Below, one piece after another: positions 1 through 5,845 of a DNA stretch of 7,520 bases. The notes under the pieces were generated by a model, which worked only from the letters and a program-made list of their open reading frames with translations, ran no database searches and had not been told where the DNA came from. Source of the DNA: JAAZFF01 sp964405775 (GTDB lineage Bacteria > Verrucomicrobiota > Kiritimatiellia > RFP12 > UBA3636). Position numbers and translations under genes: made by a program. The stretch spans positions 1 through 7,520 of the forward strand of contig CAYOPG010000095.1 in assembly GCA_964405775.1 (NCBI GenBank), in the 5' to 3' direction. The stretch's first letter is position 1; each line of letters begins with the position of its first letter.

Positions 1-53
1 TGCAAAACCGGCACAAGGTTTTTACCGCCCGCACACGAACCGCACACGAGCCA
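1..53. other. Gene-free left edge with small repeats
   Basis: No coding sequence is visible here. Two 10-base copies of CCGCACACGA stand in tandem at 29-38 and 40-49 (period 11). A short hairpin can form between AAAACC (4-9) and GGTTTT (17-22). On the plus strand a fifth T follows that stem, so it could be the tail of a weak terminator for a gene lying off the left edge, but the stem is only six pairs and mostly A-T. No function is assigned. Confidence 0.3.
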
Positions 54-109
54 GAAAAAAATAAAAACAGGATGCCAACAAATTTTAAGCGATGTCGGCA
101 GTCCTGTTT
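54..109 (-). terminator. Intrinsic terminator downstream of the superoxide dismutase gene
   Basis: Read on the minus strand, a long imperfect stem (arms at 109-94 and 79-65) is followed at once by a T-rich tract (67-55, twelve T interrupted by one A). Pairing is 65-72 with 109-102, a one-base bulge at 101, 73-76 with 100-97, one A-C mismatch, then 78-79 with 95-94. The loop is about 14 bases. It begins about 37 bases after the stop codon of the last gene, which fits the 3' end of the minus-strand operon. No convincing equivalent appears between the genes upstream. Confidence 0.8.
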
Positions 110-145
110 CCTTCCTTATTCATCACCAACGCTCTAGAAGCTTCT

Positions 146-850
146 TTATTTCAGTTGAGAGGATGCGAAGTCCCAGTTTACGAGCTTGTCGAGGAAGACC
201 TCCACAAAGTTTTTGCGGGCGTTGCGGTAGTCGATGTAGTACGCGTGCTCCCAGACGTCGCACGTGATCAGCGGGACGAGATCGCGCGCGATAGGAGTGT
301 CCGCGTTGGATGTTTTCACGACCTTAAGCGCGTCGCCATCCTGAACAAGCCATGCCCAGCCGCTGCCGAACTGTGAAGTCGCCGCGGTTGTGAATTCGGT
401 CTTGAACTTTTCGTACGAACCAAATGAAGCATTGATCTTCTCCAGCAGGGCTCCTGCGGGCTCTCCTCCCCCGTTTGGCTTCATGCTCTTCCAGAACATG
501 TCGTGATTGTAGATCTGGGCGGCGTTATTGAATATGGCCGTGGCGTTATCTTTGCCATAGCTTTCCTTGACTATATTTTCAAGTGAGGTTTCGTCTGCCC
601 ATTTGGTTCCGACTACGAGTTTGTTGAGGTTGTCGACGTATCCACTGTGGTGTTTTCCGTAGTGGTACGACATCGTTTCTGCGGAATAATGCGGAGCAAG
701 CGCATCCTGAGCGTACGGCAGCGGTGCAAGCGTAAATTTTGCCGCTTTCGCAGACAGATCCAACGGCGCGGCTTTTTCTTCAGCGACGATGGTGCATACC
801 GTGATGGAAACGAGGGCGAGCAACATGCTTGCTATGATAGCTTTTTTCAT
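146..850 (-). CDS. sodB: Exported iron-type superoxide dismutase (Fe/Mn-SOD family)
   Basis: Converts superoxide to hydrogen peroxide and oxygen. The 234-residue product has the two usual parts: an N-terminal helical hairpin (about 40-125) and a C-terminal alpha/beta domain (about 130-230). Metal ligands are visible as His63 (in SYHYGKHH), His116 (in AAQIYNHDMFW), Asp198 and His202 (in CDVWEHAYYIDYRN). His67 and Tyr71 match the conserved second-shell residues. Gln112, four residues before His116, is the arrangement of iron-type rather than manganese-type enzymes. The first 23 residues form a Sec-type signal (MKK, then a hydrophobic stretch, then IVA before EE). The only Cys there (19) lacks a proper lipobox, so a soluble periplasmic enzyme is most likely. 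An ATG further upstream in frame (1126) would add 92 residues, but it lies inside the preceding gene. The ATG at 850 has AAAGGAG six bases before it and leads directly into the signal peptide. It is the last gene of the unit, 55 bases after the eboE-like gene, and is followed by a terminator. The family is certain; metal preference and location are inferred. Confidence 0.95.
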   Translation of the reverse strand: MKKAIIASMLLALVSITVCTIVAEEKAAPLDLSAKAAKFTLAPLPYAQDALAPHYSAETMSYHYGKHHSGYVDNLNKLVVGTKWADETSLENIVKESYGKDNATAIFNNAAQIYNHDMFWKSMKPNGGGEPAGALLEKINASFGSYEKFKTEFTTAATSQFGSGWAWLVQDGDALKVVKTSNADTPIARDLVPLITCDVWEHAYYIDYRNARKNFVEVFLDKLVNWDFASSQLK

Positions 851-884
851 GGTTTTCTCCTTTATGTATCTGTTTTTTTGTTTT

Positions 885-898
885 GCGACACGTGCCGC
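885..898. promoter_or_regulatory. Near-perfect palindrome upstream of the superoxide dismutase gene
   Basis: GCGACACGTGCCGC is a 14-base palindrome with one mismatched pair, centred on CACGTG. It lies in the 55-base spacer between the eboE-like gene and the superoxide dismutase gene, about 35 bases before the latter's ATG. On the minus strand it is followed by an A-rich run, not a T-tract, so it is not an intrinsic terminator. It could be a regulator site controlling separate expression of the dismutase gene. No matching -10/-35 pair is evident, so this is only a candidate. Confidence 0.25.
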
Positions 899-905
899 GT
901 GAGAT

Positions 906-2042
906 TCAAAAGCAGAGTAAGCTGGCGGCCGTTTCCAGCTCGGAGGCGATGCCGGGTACCACATCGGTAGCAATGCCGGATCTTTCGCGCCAGACGTCCC
1001 ACGTGTAGGTTTCGACTTCAAACTGATCGCAGCCGCTTTGTTTAACAGCCGACAAAAATGATGGCTCGCGGAGACAGCGCGTTGTAGTCCGCAAAGTGGA
1101 GTCGCCTTCCTCGAAAAGTGGCACATGAAAATGCGTTCGCAACACCGCCCCCGCCACGGGGGCAGTGCCTAGCGCAGCAGGAAGGTCTCCGAAGAACTCC
1201 AATCCGCCATCAGCCGAACGGCGGATTGTCTGATGGAGGTATGTGCCTTCTGCATAACGCGCAAGCGCTGTGCGGCCGGCCGTGGCGTCGTCGCATTCAA
1301 GAGCGGCGCTGATCTGGAATTTGCCTATGGCTATGCCGGTCTCACGCAGTTTCCGTACGGAATCCGCTAAATCTTCGAATTCCACTGCCAGATGTGCTGT
1401 GTCGAAGCAGACACCGATGTACGGATGGAGCGCTTCGTTTGATTGTTCTTTTATGCGGTTGACGACTTCAATAGTTTCGTCCGTTGTTTCTGGAAAACAC
1501 CCCGGTTCTGGCTCTATGGAAAGGACGATGTGTTTGCCGGTATCATCATGTATTGCTCGGATTTTCTCAAGCGCCTTGACAAAGTTTTCAATGGCAGGCG
1601 CAGTGTCTTCCCCGAAGGTTTTATATGAGAGTGGCGCGGTGGAGACACTGCCACGCACGATATTTGAGGGCATTAGAATGGCGAGAGAGCTCGCCGCGTC
1701 CGCAGTATAAGCTATGCGGCGCGGGTCAGACCACGTGGGGCGGTAGACGTATTCCTTTACAGTCGAACCGTGGAAGGCGCCGAACGGGAACGCGTTCATT
1801 GTGAACGGCGCGAGGTGGTTTCGGTCGCAGACGTCTATAAGGCGTGACTGAGCTTCGGGCGATGCAACGAATCGTGCTGCCGCCGTAGCCCCGAAGCGCA
1901 GCCCGAGCCCGAACAAGGAGGATTCGTCGAGGCCGCGGGATGCGCGATAGCGCCTGGCGACTGCGGCGGCCAGTCTCTCGATGTTGCCAGTCTGTTCCTC
2001 GAGGGTTTCCCCTGGGTGGACGTTCATGCAGTACGTGAGCAA
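906..2042 (-). CDS. eboE: EboE-like metabolite traffic protein (TIM-barrel, xylose-isomerase-like fold)
   Basis: Looks like EboE of the ebo gene clusters, a sugar-isomerase/epimerase-fold protein linked to movement of metabolite precursors in cyanobacteria and other bacteria; its chemistry is not settled. The 378-residue product opens with LTYCMNVHPGE, the characteristic EboE start. Residues placed like the metal and substrate sites of this fold are Glu177 (LSIEPEPG), Asp214 and His217 (VCFDTAHLA), Gln243 (KFQIS), His304 and His306 (RTHFHVPLF) and Glu344 (FEVETYTWDVW). No signal peptide or membrane segment is seen, so it is cytoplasmic. The start is TTG at 2042, supported by AAAGGAGG nine bases upstream. 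The in-frame ATG five codons later is too far from that site and would remove the conserved opening. It follows the barrel gene by 31 bases and precedes the dismutase gene by 55. None of the other ebo genes (eboA-D, eboF) is in the window. Length and motifs suggest an intact gene. The family call comes from recalled motifs; a generic sugar phosphate isomerase/epimerase is the fallback. Confidence 0.75.
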   Translation of the reverse strand: MLTYCMNVHPGETLEEQTGNIERLAAAVARRYRASRGLDESSLFGLGLRFGATAAARFVASPEAQSRLIDVCDRNHLAPFTMNAFPFGAFHGSTVKEYVYRPTWSDPRRIAYTADAASSLAILMPSNIVRGSVSTAPLSYKTFGEDTAPAIENFVKALEKIRAIHDDTGKHIVLSIEPEPGCFPETTDETIEVVNRIKEQSNEALHPYIGVCFDTAHLAVEFEDLADSVRKLRETGIAIGKFQISAALECDDATAGRTALARYAEGTYLHQTIRRSADGGLEFFGDLPAALGTAPVAGAVLRTHFHVPLFEEGDSTLRTTTRCLREPSFLSAVKQSGCDQFEVETYTWDVWRERSGIATDVVPGIASELETAASLLCF

Positions 2043-2050
2043 TGCGCCGA

Positions 2051-2059
2051 TCCTCCTTT
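2051..2059 (-). promoter_or_regulatory. Strong ribosome binding site fixing a TTG start
   Basis: AAAGGAGGA on the minus strand, with its AAAGGAGG core nine bases before the TTG at 2042, is a near-perfect Shine-Dalgarno sequence. It decides the start of the EboE-like gene, because no ATG or GTG lies at a workable distance in frame. Confidence 0.75.
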
Positions 2060-2073
2060 ACCTGATATAGCCC

Positions 2074-3488
2074 TTAGAAAGACCCCTGAAGCATTACGCG
2101 GATAAAAGACTCCTCTGAGAGGTCGATGGCCTTGTCCTTCTCGACATCGGCAGAAAGTTCACGGGCAATAAACACGCCGTATTCGCCGACGATGGAGTAG
2201 TCGCCCATTGGGCTCAACGCCACGCCGCCGGTAACGAGCATGTCGTCCAGTGTGAGCTTATCCGGCATGGAGGGATCATCGTCCGAAAGCGCATAGGTGA
2301 CGTTACGCCACTCGAAGGTTCCGAAGAAGGAGAGCACGTGGTCGGGGAAGAGAGTAATTTTGCTTTTTGGCAACATCGCCTCGACTCGTAAAAAATCGAC
2401 CGGCTCCCATGCGATACCCGCGCTTGGCATGACAGGGATGTCCCAACCGGGGCGGTATGTCGCGCCGAGTTTAAGGCTAAGCTGGGGATTGAAAGCGTAG
2501 TANNNNNNNNNNNNNNNNNNNNNNNNNNNNNNNNNNNNNNNNNNNNNNNNNNNNNNNNNNNNNNNNNNNNNNNNNNNNNNNNNNNNNNNNNNNNNNNNNN
2601 NNCGGGGCGGTATGTCGCGCCGAGTTTAAGGCTAAGCTGGGGATTGAAAGCGTAGTAGGCGTTCAAAGTAATCGGTATACCGAAGGTGGGTTGGGTGACA
2701 TCGGAGAAGACACCAGGCATAGCGCGGATTTCAGTAGACCATCCGTTTACAAAACGCCACCACAGGCCGACGTCGATACCGGCGTCAATCAGACCATCGG
2801 GGATAGCTTCCATGCCGGGGTTGTCGATGAAATATATTCCGTGCCCGACGACCCATGCGTCAAAGTGACCCCAGAGAAAATTGTCGAACCGGAAGAGCCT
2901 AAACTCAAGGTTTGCCTCCGCCATGTCCGTAACGCCGTACGTTCCAAATTCCGTCTCTGCCACGTAGCCGCCGCCGTACGAATACACGGGGCGCCGTTTA
3001 GCGTCAAGATGCTGTGAGAAGAGGTCGCCATATTGGCCGCTTACGTCTTCCCGCACCGAGTATTCGTACATTTCAGGTTCTTCCACGTAGGGAGCGTAAT
3101 CGCGTGGCGGGACATACCGTGGCTGAGGCTCGGGTTGCACGTAACGCGGCTCCGGCTGAGGCTCGGGTTGCACATAGCGGGGCTGCTGTGGCTGGCGGGG
3201 CTGAACCTGACGGGTCTGATACTGTTGCGACGGCTGGCGGGGCGGTGTCCGCACAGGTTGACGAGATGGCGATCCGACCTGACGGGTCTGATACTGTTGC
3301 GCAGGCTGACGAGTAGGACGCACTTGGCGCGTCTGGGGCTGGGCTTGCTGGCGCACTGGCTGGGTATAGACGGGCTCGCTGGGCTCAATAACTGTCGCGG
3401 GCGGCGGATCCTCCCACGAGGCGGCTGTCGCGAAAGTGGATGAGATGGCTAGAGCAGCGGAGAATTTAAATATATGCGTATGTATCAT
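2074..3488 (-). CDS. Outer-membrane beta-barrel protein with Pro/Gln/Arg-rich linker, split by an artefactual gap
   Basis: Specific function unknown. The N-terminal part (from 3488) has a signal peptide (residues 1-22 or 1-23, cleavage near ATA/AS) and then a low-complexity stretch (about 28-138) rich in Pro, Gln, Arg and Tyr, with repeated QQYQTRQV and RYVQPEPQP units. After that come alternating aromatic/polar strands typical of an outer-membrane barrel (about 165 to the end). The barrel wording (GVFSD, then YAFNPQLSLKLGATYRPGW, then PSAGIAWEP) resembles the DUF6268-type barrels of PVC bacteria; that match is from memory. The 100 N interrupt the gene after TYRP. Collapsing the identical 55 bases on both sides gives 1260 bases, exactly 420 codons, joining TYRP to GWDIPVMPSAG and running to the TAA at 2074: a 419-residue intact protein. 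The protein ends in ...MLQGSF, with the terminal Phe common in outer-membrane barrels. The start at 3488 is an ATG with no good Shine-Dalgarno, so translation may be weak or coupled. It lies 71 bases after lptD. The linker could span periplasm or peptidoglycan, which is inference. Confidence 0.8.
2448..2502. repeat. 55-base direct repeat, copy 1 (left of the N run)
   Basis: These 55 bases, from CGGGGCGG to GCGTAGTA, end directly at the first N and are identical to 2603-2657. The copy lies inside the barrel gene. Read as protein on the minus strand it encodes YYAFNPQLSLKLGATYRP and then runs on into the C-terminal part of that gene. Exact identity abutting a gap at both ends indicates one locus written twice. 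Confidence 0.95.
2503..2602. other. Assembly gap of 100 N
   Basis: Exactly 100 N, the usual placeholder for a scaffold gap of unknown size. The flanking contig ends are identical over 55 bases, a typical assembler k-mer length. The true sequence most likely has no gap, and 155 bases here (one repeat copy plus the N) should be removed. Confidence 0.95.
2603..2657. repeat. 55-base direct repeat, copy 2 (right of the N run)
   Basis: Identical to 2448-2502 and starting at the first base after the N run. On the minus strand it continues in frame from the N-terminal part of the barrel gene (ITLNAYYAFNPQ). Merging the two copies keeps the reading frame open across the junction. Confidence 0.95.
3121..3173. 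repeat. In-frame 20-base direct repeat in the linker of the barrel gene
   Basis: GGCTGAGGCTCGGGTTGCAC occurs at 3121-3140 and again at 3154-3173, an offset of 33 bases (11 codons). It encodes the repeated VQPEPQP units of the Pro-rich linker. The offset is a multiple of three, so copy-number change would lengthen or shorten the linker without breaking the frame. Confidence 0.85.
3205..3301. repeat. In-frame 25-base direct repeat in the linker of the barrel gene
   Basis: A 25-base sequence beginning ACCTGACGGG and ending ACTGTTGCG is present exactly at 3205-3229 and 3277-3301, 72 bases (24 codons) apart. It encodes the two QQYQTRQV units. Being in phase and identical at DNA level, it points to recent duplication or conversion within the linker. 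Confidence 0.85.
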
Positions 3489-3559
3489 CAGGAATAGTGT
3501 TCTTCGGGATGGTTATTGTTAAATGTTTTGTGTGTTTTGGCGCGACATTCGCCGGTGGG

Positions 3560-5818
3560 TCAACGGATTTCGCTTTCGCGGATATTATCGGGTGTGAAGT
3601 CTGTTAGCCAGCCTACTATAGAGACCTTGTAATCATCCTCTTCCTCCGAACCATCTCTGCGCACTCCGTAGCCAGGCTGAACGCTCACATAGAGGCGGAC
3701 AGCCATGCAATCCCACTTGTGCTGTATCCACGAGCCGATTTCCTCGACTTGGGAATTCTCAAACTCATATCGGCCGAACACGTTCATCGACCATGCCTGA
3801 TTCATGCTCCATGTTAAACTGCCGAGCAACAGGCTGCTTTCATCGTTGCGGTAGCGGAACTCAACATCCGATGTGAAAACATTATGCCATGCGATTACGC
3901 GGGCGGCGGCGCTATCAATATCCGATTCCTGCGCGTCGTACCAAGTTTCGAAATCGAACCGGAGCCAGGTATTTGGACGATATTTTGTTTCGAAGTAAAT
4001 TCTGTCAAGGTTGTCTTCGTCTTCCTCAGGGTCGAGGTTTATATCCGCAAAAAAGTTCATGTATAGGCGTTCGTAGACATGCTTGCTATTTGGGTGCTTA
4101 ACCTGCCAGCGGTTGCGAACGCCCGGGCGTATGTAGTGGTACTTATTGAGAGTGTCAACGTCGTCGAATTGATATAGATCGTCTGGAACCAGATTCGGTT
4201 CCGGTATAAAAGTATAGTTCAAATATGGCTCAACCACATGTCTCCATATATTGCCGGAGTCGTCTCTCCAGTGCCCGAATGCCTTGAACGACAGGTCGGC
4301 GCCAAGTTCAAACAAGGAGCGGAGGTCGGAATCCGCCTCGTAAGCGGTTGTTTCACTTACTGTTCTGTAGACGCTCTCAACATCACCGTATTCGTTTGTG
4401 GTTGTTATTTGGGTAGTGGAGGCGCTGGTTATTTTTTCAAGGGTCTTGTCGTAATAGGTTGCTCGATATCCGGCACGGGGATTGAAATTCAGAACACCGA
4501 AGAACTTCATAGGTCTGGAGATTGTGGTTCCGGAGTCCAGTCTGAATGCGTCGTAAGCCTCCGGCATAGGATCGTACCGTTCGTCGTATTCTTTGTTTAG
4601 AAAGCTGGCCGCGGTTCTGTTTTCCACGTACACGCCGGTCTCGCCGAGCTCTATTGAATTTAGGTTGAACCATGCCTCGGGAAGACGTTCCACCTGCGTG
4701 TAGAAATCATTAAGACGGAATCGCGCAATAAGGCCGGCGCTGTAAATGTCGCCCAAGTGGGTGTAGGACACGTAGTTGTCCGGCTGGTTCATGCGGCGGA
4801 ATTCTTTTTCAAAGAAGTCGTCCATGAAAAGATCGTCACTGACGTAAAGTGCCTGCATCAGGATTTGATCCCTGTACGTGGCATTCCAGTCATGGTTGAA
4901 CCTCAGACGGTAGCGCCCGGGGTCCTCAATACCTACCGGCGGCTCATCATCGTCCGCATAGTAAGCCGAAAACCACCCCGTGCCGAACTCGCTGAATTCC
5001 CAGTTCAGTCTTTCACCATACGCGAAACCTCTTTCGTAGCGATAGTCGACGCTGGTGCGCGAGTCAAGGAAGTTCTGGTTGACTTTGTCGCGTATGAGGG
5101 GGAGTTTGTATGAGCTAAGCAGATACGCGCCCCAGGAGCTCTGGTAACCGGGCTCGAAACGGAAGCCATAGTGGCGGTTAAGATCCTTCCAGTAATAAGG
5201 CAGATAGAAGAACGGAACTCCGAACAACCGTGGGACTCCGCCCCATAATGTGACGTCGTCGTCCGGGCGGAAGCGCGCGTGGCTGGTGTCCATTTGCCAG
5301 TGGAAGAAGCCTGGAGCGTTCGTGCAGGTTGTGAGCGTAGCGTTGCTGATTTCGTATGTATTGTTGTTAGCGATGGTTCCGGTCTCGGCGAGCACGCGAA
5401 ACGGGCGGGTGTATATGTCTATTGATTCAACCTTGCCTGCAACTTCTTTTAAATTGATGTCTAGCGATTCCCCGCGCCACACACTGCCGTCGTCGCTAAC
5501 AAGCGCCACTTTCCCATTCGCTTGCGCATCGCCAGTTTTCTGGTTATAGCGGATTCGGTCTGAGCGCAGCTCGACATCCTTGTATTTTATAGCAACGTTC
5601 CCCGAGAACGTGACCCAGCCTGTGTCAAGCTCGTATTCGGCGCGATCGGCCTGAATTTTCGTGGTATCGCTGCCCGTGCCGTACGTGGTGAGCGCACGTG
5701 GCAGCGCGGCGGCGCGCTGCTGCGCAGAGACAGGCAGAAATGTGCCGAAAAAAGCCAGCGTGCAACACGCCGCGGCGATCGCGGTGTGAAATGTCTTGTC
5801 GTGTTTGGTTGTTTTCAA
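3560..5818 (-). CDS. lptD: LPS-assembly protein LptD (outer-membrane LPS translocon barrel)
   Basis: LptD with lipoprotein LptE forms the pore that places lipopolysaccharide in the outer leaflet of the outer membrane. The 752-residue product has a signal peptide (1-32, cleavage at VSA/QQ). An OstA/LptA-like beta-jellyroll follows (about 50-150: TTKIQADRAEYELDTGWVTF, then VELRSDRIRYNQKTGDAQA). Next is the conserved junction TLTTCTNAPGFFHW (Cys165) and the LFGVPFFYLPYYW segment (198-210), then a long barrel (about 215-752). Near the C-terminus HKWDCMAVRLYV carries Cys704 where Escherichia coli has its Cys724-Cys725 pair. The mature protein has only these two cysteines, which suggests a single interdomain disulfide. 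Length is close to the usual 750-800. The start is TTG at 5818 with AAGGA six bases upstream, giving the complete signal peptide. It follows ychF by 27 bases and precedes the barrel gene by 71. lptE is not seen here. The family call is firm; the disulfide is inferred. Confidence 0.92.
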   Translation of the reverse strand: MKTTKHDKTFHTAIAAACCTLAFFGTFLPVSAQQRAAALPRALTTYGTGSDTTKIQADRAEYELDTGWVTFSGNVAIKYKDVELRSDRIRYNQKTGDAQANGKVALVSDDGSVWRGESLDINLKEVAGKVESIDIYTRPFRVLAETGTIANNNTYEISNATLTTCTNAPGFFHWQMDTSHARFRPDDDVTLWGGVPRLFGVPFFYLPYYWKDLNRHYGFRFEPGYQSSWGAYLLSSYKLPLIRDKVNQNFLDSRTSVDYRYERGFAYGERLNWEFSEFGTGWFSAYYADDDEPPVGIEDPGRYRLRFNHDWNATYRDQILMQALYVSDDLFMDDFFEKEFRRMNQPDNYVSYTHLGDIYSAGLIARFRLNDFYTQVERLPEAWFNLNSIELGETGVYVENRTAASFLNKEYDERYDPMPEAYDAFRLDSGTTISRPMKFFGVLNFNPRAGYRATYYDKTLEKITSASTTQITTTNEYGDVESVYRTVSETTAYEADSDLRSLFELGADLSFKAFGHWRDDSGNIWRHVVEPYLNYTFIPEPNLVPDDLYQFDDVDTLNKYHYIRPGVRNRWQVKHPNSKHVYERLYMNFFADINLDPEEDEDNLDRIYFETKYRPNTWLRFDFETWYDAQESDIDSAAARVIAWHNVFTSDVEFRYRNDESSLLLGSLTWSMNQAWSMNVFGRYEFENSQVEEIGSWIQHKWDCMAVRLYVSVQPGYGVRRDGSEEEDDYKVSIVGWLTDFTPDNIRESEIR

Positions 5819-5824
5819 GGGATG

Positions 5825-5829
5825 TCCTT
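5825..5829 (-). promoter_or_regulatory. Ribosome binding site fixing the TTG start of lptD
   Basis: AAGGA on the minus strand, six bases before TTG at 5818, in the 27-base spacer after ychF. It supports the TTG start. No ATG, GTG or other start in frame nearby would keep the whole signal peptide. Confidence 0.6.
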
Positions 5830-5845
5830 ATCCGGTTTTCTGCCG

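Noticed and set aside
851..1126. A 92-codon upstream in-frame extension of the superoxide dismutase gene
   Set aside because: It overlaps the end of the EboE-like gene, has no similarity to the family, and a signal peptide with a strong ribosome binding site begins at 850.
2074..2430. A separate 118-residue gene starting at the ATG at 2430
   Set aside because: It is the C-terminal part of the barrel protein. Its frame stays open upstream to the gap and joins the N-terminal part exactly when the 55-base overlap is collapsed.
2214..2502. Continuation of the upstream barrel frame across the 100 N into 2502-2214
   Set aside because: That frame exists only because 100 N plus the duplicated 55 bases shift the phase; the translated residues look out of frame (Ser/Cys-rich) and unlike a barrel.
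3121..3301. CRISPR-like or minisatellite array
   Set aside because: Only two copies of each repeat are present, with unequal spacing, and they encode protein linker units in phase.
3014..3443. Plus-strand frames opposite the low-complexity linker
   Set aside because: Long open frames opposite a Pro/Gln/Arg-rich coding region are a composition effect; no ribosome binding sites or domains are seen.
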